Below, in pieces: positions 33,835-44,270 of a stretch of DNA of 64,000 nt; position 1 is the stretch's first letter; the number at the start of each line of letters is the position of its first letter. Position numbers and translations under genes: made by a program. Under the pieces are notes generated by a model. The model did no database searches and had not been told where the DNA came from. It saw only the letters and a program-made list of their open reading frames with translations. The stretch is from NCBI GenBank assembly GCA_036426205.1, contig WSYH01002456.1, positions 22,558 through 86,557 on the forward strand, read 5' to 3'. Source of the stretch: Ascaphus truei. Taxonomy: Eukaryota; Chordata; Amphibia; Anura; Ascaphidae.

Positions 33835-34275
33835 GTCAAGGGCAGAGTAGGGTTAACACAGCAGCTTCTGCATGGGACTCCCACTGTGTTAATCCTACTT
33901 TGCAGCATCAGTCTGGAAGAGCTGTGCAGTGATTTCAGACAGAATCAGTCACACTCTTTGTGCATCTCTAACAGGCGATCGCGCTACTTTTATTATTTTA
34001 GTTACATAGTATTGAATCAGGGGGTCTCCAGAGCTGAACCGCATTAATTTTAGGTCGAGGAACCTCCTGCTTCCCAATTTACAGGCCCCGATATGGGGTG
34101 TCGGTATCTCCTGAACATTTAAATGTCCGGTGACGACGCGGGATAATTAAATTTGCATGAGATATTGGCACCCAATACCGGGGCCTGTATCTCGGAAATC
34201 AGGGGGTTTCGGGACTAAAATGAATGTGGTTCAGCTCCTGAGACCCCCTGCTTCAATACAGTGTAATAAAAATAA
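33835..34275. mobile_element. Miniature inverted-repeat element, family E, copy 1
   Basis: Bases about 34009-34264 have long inverted ends: TTGAATCAGGGGGTCTCC with GAGCTGAACC at the left and GGTTCAGCTCCTGAGACCCC with TTCAATAC at the right, enclosing a second pair CAGGCCCCGATATGGG and CCGGGGCCTGTATC. The left flank from 33835 (ATCAGTCACAC...AGGCGAT) is also shared with copy 2 at 48535. No ORF. Confidence 0.65.
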
Positions 34276-34525
34276 TCATAAAAGTAGCTTCATTATCTTA
34301 GTGGCTAGACACTGACTGCATCTGAAGGGGGAAGGTGATGGAGAAGGTTGGGTGTTTGTTTCAGCTATATTCATTCTATTCTTCCATTATAGTAGTGTCA
34401 TTGGGACAATCTAATCTGAGTTTATGACATACATATCATGGGGACATTATATATATATTTTTTTATTTTTCTGTCAATATCATTTAGGTATGCTGACAAT
34501 TTCTCCATCAGCATTATTTCCCATA

Positions 34526-34757
34526 CAGGTAATGTAGTCCTCGTTATCCAATGTTTCACTTTACAACAAATAGCATATCCAACGCTTTACAATGCAACCC
34601 TAAGGGCCATTTTTTGACACCGGAATGCGTTATCCAATCTCTGAATGCGTTATCCAACGCTCACTGCCACTTATTAACATGGGATTCACTTTACAAAGGA
34701 TTCACTATCCAACGCTACTTCCAGAACGGATTCCGTTGGATAACCGAGGACTGCCTG
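34526..34757. mobile_element. Pogo/Tigger-like miniature, 232 bp
   Basis: The left end is CAGGTAATGTAGTCCTCGTT after TA at 34524-34525. The right end, reversed, is CAGGCAGTCCTCGGTTATCC before TA at 34758-34759. The TA duplication and the CAG..AGTCCTCG-TTATCCAA terminus fit a pogo/Tigger-type non-autonomous element. The ORF inside is not conserved. Confidence 0.75.
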
Positions 34758-35003
34758 TATTTTATTTTTAACAGATGCTAGGAAGGGGGACTAAAGGCCT
34801 TTACAATTTCTTGTATCTAGCTGCAAGAAGTATCTGGGAAGCTAGTGATATTATCCATTGGTTTGTAGCGATTTTTTTGTTAGGGCCAGTAAATAGAGAG
34901 TCCAATCCGATAGACGTGTCAATTTAAGGCATGACCACCAGATATGTGACATCATCCCTCTTTACCCACATTTTGTCCAGCATAGCGGCATATAGATGGG
35001 AAT

Positions 35004-36090
35004 TGTGAGGGTGGGGGTAGCTGGCATCACAAATTAAAGGGGAAGCTAGCTACCCCAAAAATCATATAACCTGGCTGGCAGAGTAATGTGGATTTCAGCC
35101 AAATGTACAGTATTTAATGTCTTGGGAGGGAATGTAAAAACACTTATGTATAAATATACTGTCTGTAAAACACTTTATTCCCTGTGTAGCAATTCCCCCA
35201 GTTTAGAGAACCAGTATTGTTATGTGATGAGATTAAAATGTCAGCCCTGCAAAATGTAAATTATGTTATGTGACCGTCAGTATCATTTCTATGGAAGGAG
35301 ACTCAGCAATTCACTTAGCTGAAGCTGTTCCATGGAAATTATATGATCAGGACAAAGGTGGTGAACGGCTGAGGTGTCAGGGTTTATGGTGAGTGGTGAA
35401 AGGCTGCCAATCAGATCAGGGAATAGGACTCTCAGCAGATTAGATCCCCTTGTATTCCCCCAGACTCTGAAGCGCCTACCCAGTGGGAGGTAGATGGCTA
35501 ACAGAATCAGTTGCCGGGTCTGAGCCCCACAGGTACTATTTCTGTGTGTGAGTTTGAATTTTCCGCTCTCCAGGCAGCCTTGTACCTTAAGCCAGGCCCC
35601 CTCCTCTGATAGGATCAGCCCTGTGAGCCTGCGATGAGCCCTCTACCAGTTCGCGCTGGGAATGGCTGGCGCCTCTGCTTAATGTTAAAGATAACTCATG
35701 GGAGCTATGTAAGGAGCCAGCACTCACAGCATAACTAGTTCAGAGTCCCGATCAGAGCTGTGTGTTAATGGGATTCTGAGAGTGATCAAACTGATTTGAC
35801 GGAGTGAAGCTGGCAGCAGATTCAAAGTTGCTATTGTGCAAATAGCACTTTGGATTCCTGGAGAAGAAGCGGACAGGGTAAACCTACTGAAGAAGGTCCC
35901 TGCACCTAGTCGAGACTAGAGACTTTCCCCAGGTCCCCAGTGTGGTGAGTAAATATGATATTGTGTATTTTGTGTAATTGCTGGTTATTCCAGAATAAAC
36001 CCCGTTTATTCAATTACTTTGTCCTGAGCTTGGTGATCATGATCCCTGAAGGTTTTGATGTTACTGTAAAAGTACTGGTCTCCTGTGACA
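35004..36090 (+). mobile_element. LTR, family C copy 1 (5' LTR of the Ty3/gypsy remnant)
   Basis: It starts TGTGAGGGTGGGGGTAGCTG and ends GGTCTCCTGTGACA, matching the ends of the LTR at 57113-58483 (TGTGACGGTAGGGGGTAGCT...CTACCGTGACA). AATAAACCCC near 35994 is the poly(A)-type signal. Gag-like sequence begins about 550 bp downstream. No matching 3' LTR was found beyond 40 kb. Confidence 0.6.
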
Positions 36091-36091
36091 G

Positions 36092-36295
36092 GAATATTCT
36101 GTGGAGTCCTTTGGGAGTGATGTAGTGTATTTTGTACGAATTCTCTTTAGCTGTCGTACATATAGAATCTTTTGCTTTTGCTTCCAAGATGTCACTCCAG
36201 TCCTTTAGGTCCCGAGTCGATACTAGTTTTCTATAAGGATCTCCAACATGGATGGCCCTTGATTTTGCTGCCTCTACCAATGTGGTCACTGATGC
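36092..36295 (-). pseudogene. Possible LINE ORF2 C-terminal fragment
   Basis: The minus-strand reading contains NSYKIHYITPKGLHRIF, which resembles the 'yk...rWYlTPkrLHkiFp' segment of L1-type ORF2 proteins. It is short, lies right after the LTR, and could equally be chance similarity. Confidence 0.3.
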
Positions 36296-36639
36296 AGGAA
36301 GTCAGCCTCTGATTGAGCTGGATTGCTTACACTTGTCTTCTCCCTTTCTAAGGCATTCATTCCCCTCTCTCCTTGCCTATGCAAGGTACTTCCTACCTTG
36401 TATCCTGTTTGAATCCCTGTTGCTGTTTCGCCTGCCTGAAACCCCTGCCTTTCTCCGGCCCTGTCCCTGGAACTATGACCATGACCATTCTTCCTCTCTC
36501 CTGCCCTGATCCTGGTACTGGATCCCACTATTTTACTGTTTCAGAATCTAGATCCCAGGTGTGCGTCAGTCTATACTCTCACCTCTGCCTAGCAGGTCTG
36601 ACTCCTGGAAAGTACAAAGCGATGTAGACAAATGTAACA

Positions 36640-37560
36640 AGTTGTTCAGGTCACTCAATGGACCCCGCAGTTGAGAATGCTGTGTCTCTCTAGGGTCAAC
36701 TCCTGCAGAGTCACTTCAACCACCTGGCTCTGTTGGATATAACATTGGAATCCATCCACCTTACAAACCCTCGCTACCCATTTTCTCTGTACATCACCCT
36801 ACTGATTCCTCTTCAACGCCTTCTCCCCCAGTCCAGCAAGTGGCACAGATTCCCTGACCATTATATTGGCTCCCCATCTTGCTGGAGTGGGTTCTTGAAT
36901 CAGTGCCAGATCCACTTTGAATTGAAATCCTCCTCTTTCTGTTCCCATTCTGTTCCCATTGCTCTTGGGTGGCATTTATCATGTCTCTCCTGGCTGGTGA
37001 GGCTGTCACTGGCACTGTACCAGAGGGGTTCTCCCCTACTTCACAACTCTCCAGCTTCATCCAGGCTTTGTGAAGGGTTTTCGACACTTGAAATCGGGCT
37101 ATCACTGCCGATGTTACCCTTATGCAGATTCAAAAAGGGAATAGCCCGGTAGGCCACTATGCAGTCGATTCATGGATATTGCTTGTGGAGACTGACTGGA
37201 ATGAGTCAGCCATGAAAGCTGGCAAGGTCTCTCCGAAAGGCTCAAGGATGAAGTTACCTGCAGAGACATTCCGGCAGACCTTGAAGAACTGATTGCCCTC
37301 TGCATCTCCTTTGACATCCACATCCTGGAACAGGAGCAGAGACGGAATAACCAAATCCTGCTGGTTCTTCCAGAACCTCCCCTCTGAACCTCCTTCCTGT
37401 CCCAACTACTGTTATGGAAGAACCCATGCATTTAGGGAGTATGCAGCTCACGGAAGAAATGAAGCGCCTCCGACATACTTCCGGGCTGTGCCTCTATTGT
37501 GGTGAGAAGGGGCATAAAACGTAATCCTGTCCAAAGAAGCTGAGAACTGCCAATGCCTAG
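36640..37560 (+). pseudogene. Ty3/gypsy Gag remnant with CCHC knuckle
   Basis: A start-like ATGGACCCCGCAG lies at 36658. A capsid-like segment near 36840-36925 reads WHRFPDHYIGSP then CWSGFLNQCQIHFEL, as in chromoviral/Sushi-type Gag. A nucleocapsid segment at about 37470-37540 reads CLYCGEKGHK then a stop then SCPKK, the CCHC knuckle with one internal stop. Several frameshifts separate these pieces, so no intact Gag remains. Confidence 0.6.
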
Positions 37561-37569
37561 AGAAGGATG

Positions 37570-38110
37570 GAGGATCTGTTCTGTCCTCCTTCCCTTTGCG
37601 TCTGATGTTACCTATCTGCCTCTTCTGGCAGGTTTAGTCCATGGAAACCCTCAATTTCATGTATTCGGGGCTGCAGTCTTCTTTGTGGAGCAGGCATTCA
37701 CCGTTCGTGTCGTAATTATGCTCTAAAAGAAGTCTTTGCCTATGAACACAGTCAACATTGAGACTCCTCTGCTCACAGGTATCATCTGGGTGCTTCATCA
37801 CCAGTATCTACAGCTGGATGTCATTCACTCTCCAGCCATTGCTATTTTTCTTGGACTGCCATGGCTTCGAGCTCACAACCCACAGATCGACTGTAGGTCC
37901 ATGTGTCTGGTCATCCCATGCTCATTGGGGAATCTTCATTGCTCTGAATCAAGGCTATTATTGGGCCTTCCTTCCACCTACCAGGCATTTCATGAAGCCT
38001 TCAGTAAAAGGCAGGCAGAGGAGCTACCCCCTCATCATTCTTTCGACTGTCTGATCGATCTGCTCACAGAGATGGTTCCTCCTCTTGGGCGGACTTACCC
38101 ATTATCTGAG
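37570..38110 (+). pseudogene. Ty3/gypsy protease to RT N-terminal remnant
   Basis: The 37736-38110 frame reads AIFLGLPWLRAHNPQIDC (protease/linker GLPWLxxHNPxIDW-type), then YQAFHEAFSKRQAEELPPH, FDCLIDLL and RTYPLSEP, the RT entry motif of gypsy Pol. A short LINE insertion follows at about 38110. Upstream protease is broken by stops. Confidence 0.65.
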
Positions 38111-39148
38111 CCAGGGATTGAAGCTTCCCACAGCTTGTAAGGAAGCCTCAATACACATACTTCAGTCTGACTTTTTTAGACTCGAAAACTGGATTTCCCA
38201 AAACAAACTGTTTTTAAACACTGAAAAGACTGTATCAATGGTATTTGGGACCAAGACTAAATTCTTAAAGCTTCCAGCAACTGAGCTCCATATTAGAACC
38301 AACACTAACACCACCCTAACCCCTGTCACTAGTTTTAATTACCTGGGCTTATGGTTTGACTCCCACTTAACATTTGGAATGCACATTGATACCCTGACAA
38401 CCAAGACCTATGCCAAACTAGGGGTACTTTACAGGAATAAATCCTCCATAAGTCTCCTGGTCAGAAAGCGTATCGCACAGCAGATGCTAATGCCAATTAT
38501 TGACTATGGAGACATAGTATATGGCACGGCACCTCAAACCCACCTTAGCAAACTTGACACCCTCTTCAATTCAATTTGTCGTTTTGTTCTCCAATGCAAC
38601 TACAACACACATCACTACGAAATGCTCAAAGCACTAGATTGATCATCACTAGAGTCTAGGCGCAAAGTTCACCTTTTCTGTCTTGCCTTCAATTTCCTTA
38701 TGGGCAAGCTACCCAGCTATCTGAACAAGCTCCTCACCTCTACCACATGCAGCACCTATCACCTGAGATCTGACTCCAAAAGACTGTTCATGGTCCCAAG
38801 GCTCAACAAAGTATCCGGCCGTTCCTCCTTCTCTTACCGTGCACCCCAAAACTGGAACAACCTACCAGAGACTCTCACATCCACCACCAGTTTAAGTTCT
38901 TTCAAAACTAAGGCTGTCTCACATTTTAATCTGGTCTGTAACTGTTACATACGCCCATAACATATATTTTCTTTAACTGTGCATGCAATGTCTTGTATAT
39001 AATGTATACCCTGTTCATTTATGTAACTGTATTTGTAACCATGTATTATTTGTCTTAACTCTGTGCCCAGAGAAAACGAGAGGTAACTCTCAATGTATTA
39101 CTTACTGGTAAAATATTTTATAAATAAATAAATAATAAATAAATAAGC
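38110..39148 (+). pseudogene. L2-clade LINE RT C-terminal part and 3' tail, nested in the gypsy element
   Basis: The 38130-38642 frame reads ENWISQNKLFLNTEKTVSM, FNYLGLWFDSHLTF and IIDYGDIVYG, RT palm and thumb motifs of L2-type LINEs. After one TGA the frame resumes (38700-38960) with PRLNKVSGRSSFSYRAPQNW and LSSFKTK. The 3' UTR has GAAAACGAGAGGTAACTC and an AAATAAATAAATAAT tail ending at about 39148. It is 5'-truncated and interrupts gypsy RT: gypsy coding stops at 38108 and resumes at 39149 with a MKAHIEETMARGF frame. Confidence 0.8.
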
Positions 39149-39470
39149 CATGAAGGCTCATATTGAAGAAACTATGGCTCGCGGATTTATCTGAATGTCG
39201 GCTCCCCTGCAGCGGCATGATTTGTCTTTGTCCAGAAAAAAGATGGGTGCTTAAGACTCTGTATAGACTACAGGGGTCTTAACAACATTACGATAAATAA
39301 TCACTACCCACTCCCTCTGTTTCTTGAACTCCTCAATCGCCTTCACAGCTAAACCATTTTCTCCAAACTCGATCTAAGTGGAGCCTATCATTTGGTACCA
39401 ATCAGGCAAGGGGATGCCCTTTGGGCTATATAACGATCCGGCAGATTTCCATTTTTTTGGCCACAGTAGA
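39149..39470 (+). pseudogene. Ty3/gypsy RT remnant, continued after the LINE
   Basis: Frames with stops read AMKAHIEETMARGFI, then a block equivalent to YRGLN..TI (TACAGGGGTCTTAACAAC), PLPL and LDLSGAYH-type sequence near 39375, then FGLYNDPA. These are the ordered motifs of gypsy RT. It is highly degenerate, and the remainder of RT and RNase H appears deleted before 39856. Confidence 0.6.
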
Positions 39471-39855
39471 TTCACAGGAGACTTACAAAGGTCCTCTTAT
39501 CCCCCCTTCCAGATTGTGGTCACAATAACTCCCAGTGTCATGGACCACATTAGCAAAGCCCATTGTGAGCTCCCCACTGGTTTCTCTGTACCTCCTTGTT
39601 GGCTCTTCTCTTTACCTACAAGTCCTCCAATGGGGTCATCACTCCATATTTGTGGGTCACCCAGGTATCAGAAATACTACTGAGTTTCTCGAGTGGAACT
39701 TCTGGTGACAGGAGATCAGGAACAACGTCAAGGATTTGTCTTAGCCTGAGTGGTACGCGCACGTACCAAGGTGCCATGGTCTCTACAATGCGAGCTACTT
39801 CATCTTCTTCCCATTCTATCCTGTCCATGGACACTAGCTTCCCCCCTTCTGGGGC

Positions 39856-40065
39856 ATGACAATAACACTGGTAGTTGACCAGTTCTCAAAGCAGACACGT
39901 CATCCTCTGAAAAAGCTTCCTTCTTCTCCAGAGTTGGGGTATATGTGCCTGAGTGAGATATTCATGGCTTACCAATGCAGATGGTATCCAAAGGGACTCT
40001 CAATTCATTGCAAGATTCTGGAAGGCTTTTGGCGTCAGACGGAGAGGAGTAATCAAATGTTCAGT
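39856..40065 (+). pseudogene. Ty3/gypsy integrase core fragment
   Basis: The frame reads TLVVDQFSKQTRHPLKKLPS (the VVDRFSKMAHF-type core), then EIFMAYQ. A shifted frame reads RDSQFIARFWKAF (the SDRGxQFxSxFW motif). It is collinear with the gypsy remnant upstream, so internal sequence between about 39470 and 39856 is deleted or replaced. Confidence 0.6.
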
Positions 40066-40121
40066 ATCTAGATTCCAGCTATGGGTTCGTCTATACACTC
40101 CACCTCTTCTTAGGGCTGTTA

Positions 40122-40607
40122 TATAGTGCCGGGCGCGTGCGCGTAATTTTCATTAGCTGACGTCAGTCAGCCTTTCTATAATGGCACGCGCGCATGGCAG
40201 GGAGCGGGGAGCCGACAGACAGCGACGAAGACGGGGAAAATCACTTTTTCGCGCCGCTACCGGCGCTGAATGTATGTATGTGTGTGTGTTTGTGTATATA
40301 TGTATACATGTGTATGTATGTATATGTGTGTGCATGTGTGTATGTATTTGTGTGTCTACACAAATGTAATAAATATTTTATTTTTATCAATGTTTTTTAT
40401 TTTTAATAAATAATAAATTACACATACATACACACACACACACACACATACACATATATACACACATAAACACACACAAGCACACATAAACACACAAACA
40501 CTGTACCTTCACAGCTATCACAGTATACATACAAAATGCATGCGGCACGTGCACGCGCGTTCGCATAGGCACGCGTGGCCACATACAGTATAGAACGGGC
40601 CTAAGCG
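40122..40607. mobile_element. Possible terminal-inverted-repeat insertion with GT and CA microsatellite arms
   Basis: Sequence on both sides (40066-40115 and 40608-40655) is collinear with uninterrupted sequence at 36544-36630, so about 490 bp is inserted. The ends TTATATAGTGCCGGGCGCGT and, reversed, TTCTATACTGTATGTGGCCA are imperfectly inverted. Inside are (GTAT/GT)n at about 40272-40350 and (CA)n at about 40420-40500, again complementary arms. Confidence 0.5.
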
Positions 40608-40972
40608 GGTATGTCTCCTGGACAGTACAAAGTGATGCACGCAAATGTAACATTCTCTTGCCCAAGCTGGCATGTGTCGTTCCTTAGATTCACTAGCGTT
40701 AGTTAATAGCATTTGGTACAGATTAGATGTGATCCCCTTCCCTTCTTCTCCCTCATGACAAATTGACTCATTGGTTCTTTGGGTCAGGTTTTTGTAATTG
40801 GATAAATGTGTTGGAATTAGTTTTTTTGGGTGTTTAATCGTTCTCAAAGTGAAATAAACTGTTTAGTCTCTCCTTTTGGTCCCATATTTAGTATATTCCT
40901 GTTTTTTTCCACAGTGAAAAGAACCCTTTTGCTTTGAAGTCCGTCTGAAAAACTGCGTCCCCATATACTGTA

Positions 40973-41240
40973 ATAATAATAATAATAATAATAATAATAG
41001 CATGTTCTTGTATAGCGCTGCTAGTTTTACATAGCGCTTTACAGAGACATTTTGCAGGCACAGGTCCCTGCCCCGTGGAGCTTACAATCTATGTTTTTGG
41101 TGCCTGAGGCACATTGCGATAAAGTGACTTGCCCAAGGTCACAAGGACCCAACATCGGGAATTGAACCAGGCTCCCCTGCTTCAAACTTGCAGTGCCAGT
41201 CAGTGTCTTTACTCACGGAACCACTCCCTCTCCACTCCTG
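40973..41240 (+). mobile_element. MIR/L2-like SINE, copy 2
   Basis: Matches 33193-33435 along its length (AGCATGTTCTTGTATAGCGC, TTTACAGAGACATTTTGCAG, ACTTGCCCAAGGTCACAAGG, GGAACCACTCC). It is preceded by (AAT)n. This is the best preserved of the three copies. Confidence 0.75.
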
Positions 41241-41647
41241 TAGGAAGCTTACTGTAGTAAGGAGGGTTTTTTATTTAAATTGCATATTTTTTTACAAGCT
41301 ATGTCTATTCCCCCAATATTGATGTTGTGGCGTATTAGAGCTCTCGATGGATGCAGGGAATTGGAGTCAAGCAGGGAAGCAAACACTCACTGATTTATGG
41401 AGATACCCCCTGGTTTCCATACTATAAAAAATGGCAGGGGTAACAAAATAAAAATGAGCATGGAGTATTGCTGCTTTAATGTGCAATATTTGCTTGTAAA
41501 AGTGTCATAACTGAGAGACATGCAAAAGAGCCAAAAAATTACTCTATATACTGTACAGTGCTGGAGAAACCGTGCTGATTATGCATAATAACAAAAATTG
41601 GAATAGCTCAAAAGTGCCATCATGGTGTTTTTGTTCCCCTAAACCAG
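41241..41647. other. Stretch without a recognisable gene
   Basis: Nothing recognised. Confidence 0.4.
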
Positions 41648-42540
41648 GGGTGGGCAACCTATTTTTCAATGTAGCCACAGGTGTGGCGAATTAGAAGTGA
41701 AAATAGCCACACCATGTAAAAATTGAGGTATTATGTTGCGCATGCGAAAATTTTAAACCACACACTGTTTGAACAAGTTTATAAATTCTCCCACCGCAAC
41801 CCCCTCATCCTCTCACCCCCTCCTCCTCTCACCCCCCTCTGCATCCTCCTCTCACGCCACCACCACTACCCTCCTCATCATCATCACCTCACCCCCTCAT
41901 CACCATCTCATTTAACCCCCATCATCATCATCTCCCCCCAGCACCCTAGATCTCCCCCAGTCCCTTTCAGCAGTCCCCCTCATCATCAAGCACCCCCCCC
42001 CGTCCTATGCGTAGGGCACATAGGAGGGTGCATAACGCGCGGGGCATAAGGCAGCGGAACTGTGGCGGCGGGAGGGGGTAACTCCGCAGCAGCAGTGGGG
42101 GCAGGGTGGATGCCGGTGTGGGCAGGCTTGGTGCAGCTGTGGGGGAGGAGGCTGGTCTGGGCAGCATGGGAGGGGATGCTGAGGGCAGCATGGGAGGGGA
42201 TGATGAGGGCAGCGTGAGAGAGGATGATGTGGGCAGTGTGAGAGGGGATGATGAGGGCAGCGTGAGAGGGGATGATGAGGGCAGCGTGAGAGGGGAGGGT
42301 CAGGGCAGCGTGAGAGGGGAGGGTCAGGGCAGCGCAAGAGGGGAGGGTCAGGGCAGCGCAAGAGGGGAGGGTCAGGGCAGCACGAGAGGGGAGGGTCAGG
42401 GCAGCGCAAGAGGGGAGGGTCAGGGCAGCGCGAGAGGGGAGGGTCAGGGCAGCGTGAAAGTGGAGGGTCAGGGCAGTCTGGGAGGATCTGGGCAGCCTGA
42501 GAGGGGGTGGTCTGGGAGCATGAAGGCAGCATGAGTGGGG
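41648..42540. mobile_element. hAT-like element, left end, with minisatellites
   Basis: It starts with CAGGGGTGGGCAACC, a typical hAT terminus. Inside are a pyrimidine-rich CTC/CATC tract (41780-42000) and a minisatellite of 24-bp units (GGGCAGCGTGAGAGGGGAGG type, about 12 units, 42170-42480). A right terminus and 8-bp duplication were not found, so the end is approximate. Confidence 0.5.
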
Positions 42541-42912
42541 ATCTGGGCAGCAGAAGAGGACATGTTCTGCAAGGGCTGAATGTAAAAACCCTTTTAGATA
42601 GAGTTATGAGTATTGTCAGGCTGATGCAGTTGCAGAGTATGGGATAAACAGTGGACAGCAAGGATAGGGAGGGTATGTATTCCCTGATAGAATGGAGGTT
42701 AGTAACTCTGCAGCATCACAGTCCTGGTAGTATACTTGCCTCAGACTCTGCATAGGTACCTAGAGGTCAGACAGGTAGGGGGGGGGAAGTATCTCTCAGC
42801 TCTCCCTGCACTAGTAGCTGGCCGTCCAGGAAAGGAGACGCGCCGGGTAGGGGATTTCCCCTGCCAACAGCTGAGTGCGAGCAGGGAGAAGCACCGGGTA
42901 GGGGATTTCCCC
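42541..42912. other. Non-coding, with a short direct repeat
   Basis: GGGTAGGGGATTTCCCCT occurs twice, near 42846 and 42896, the second right at the Penelope-element boundary. No gene recognised. Confidence 0.45.
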
Positions 42913-44100
42913 TATAGTAAAGGCCGCATGGACAACTCAACAAATAGACAACGTATGTTTTATTACAGTTAATAAACTGTTTTATTTTGAATTTCTCTCC
43001 CGTAGCATTGGATACATATTCAGTACATTTATTTTTAATGTGTTTACAGGGTAGACAATTCGTACGTCCACATTTTTAGCAACCACCTGGGCATGATGGT
43101 AACCATGTTGTCTGTTCTGTTCCTGTTATATTCTGTTTGATTTTGTTTTGTTTCAAAACTGTAGGTGCTAAAACATTCTTAAGATTTTTTGCTCTTCTAA
43201 AAACAATCCCTGGTCTGTTTTTGAATGTCTTGCCTATAACTGGATCATTTAATATGATACCCCAATGTTTTGTGAGAATCTTCTTAATTTCATTACTAGC
43301 CCCATTGTATTTTGTAATGAATAAACAGTCATCTTTATCTTTGTTTTCTGTTGTGGGCAAAGAGTCAGTTTGATTGGGCAATTCTTTATTGGTGTTATTT
43401 TTATTAAAATTATTATTTTCTTGTATTAAACACAATCTGTTTTGCCCCTTCACCTTTAACAATGCTGCATCTAGTTTGTCTTTGCTATACCCTTTTGCTA
43501 AAAATTTCTGAAAAAGTGCTTCTGATTGTTCAATAAAATCTGAATCTTTTGAGCAATTCCTAAAAATTCTTAAAAATTGCCCATAGGGTATGTTGTTGAT
43601 CCAAGCTTTTGAATGGTTGCTGGTCCGCTCTAGATAACTATTTGCATCTACTTTTTTTAAAAATGTTTTGGTCAGAATTTTATCCCCTTCACTGAATAAA
43701 ATTAAATCTAAAAAATTAATGGTGACCGGATGATGCTCATGTGTAAATGTTAAATTCAATTCATTATTGTTCAAATAGTTATAAAATTCTAAAAGCTCTT
43801 CCTGGGTGCCCTTCCATATTATTAAAAGGTCATCTATGAACCGTTTGTAAAAATAGATGTTGTTAAAAAAAGGATTGTTCTGCCAGATGTTCTCTATTTC
43901 CCATTTGCCCATAAAAAGGTTGGCAAAACTGGGGGCGAATTTAGTCCCCATTGCTGTTCCGATTCTTTGAATATAAAATTTGTCATCAAATAAAAAATAA
44001 TTATTTTTTAAAATGAAATCAATACTTTTAATTAAGAACGAACGTTGCTCCTTACTCATATAGGGGTCTTTCTGTAAAAAATAGTCTACTGCTTCTATTC
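42913..44100 (-). pseudogene. Penelope-like element: reverse transcriptase, inverted 5' segment
   Basis: The minus strand encodes an almost intact RT block over about 340 codons: GIEAVDYFLQKDPYMS, then IQRIGTAMGTKFAPSFANLF (the MGT..AP..AN motif), FYKRFIDDLLIIW (the catalytic Y/R-hIDD box), INFLDLILF, and SKAWINNIPYGQFLRIFRNC, all Penelope signatures. It continues past one TAA at about 43076 with KCGRTNCLPCKH and into the start of the GIY-YIG endonuclease (TYVVYLLSCPCGLYY), breaking off at 42913. The upstream thumb and N-terminal part are missing. It forms the inverted half of one element with 44108-45850. Confidence 0.85.
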
Positions 44101-44107
44101 CATATAT

Positions 44108-44270
44108 AACATACGTTGTCTATTTGTTGAGTTGTCCATGCGGCCTTTACTATATAGGCCGCACGAAGAGAAGTCTAAAGGAACTTTTCACTGAGCATAG
44201 AAGAAACATTTTAAGAGGTTTCCTTGGACATGGGGTTTCTCGTCATTTTTAATAGCCCACAATAAAGTGT
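44108..44270 (+). pseudogene. Penelope-like element: GIY-YIG endonuclease, plus-strand 3' segment
   Basis: The frame reads TYVVYLLSCPCGLYYIGRTK, with SLKELFTEHRRNILRG after it, i.e. the two conserved halves (VYLL and YIGRT) and the R..EH motif of GIY-YIG nucleases in Penelope elements. Stops follow at about 44249. Bases 44108-44156 duplicate 42913-42959 in the opposite orientation. Confidence 0.8.

Noticed and set aside
36252..36627. Overlapping plus and minus ORFs after the LTR
   Set aside because: They show no Gag motif. The Gag-like sequence begins further downstream and is frameshifted.
39616..39834. 72-codon minus-strand ORF in the gypsy region
   Set aside because: It has a plausible composition but no recognisable domain, and it lies antisense within a degraded retroelement.
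42005..42661. 218-codon minus-strand ORF with repeated CPDPPLSRC-type peptide and its plus-strand shadow
   Set aside because: It is a translation of the 24-bp minisatellite.
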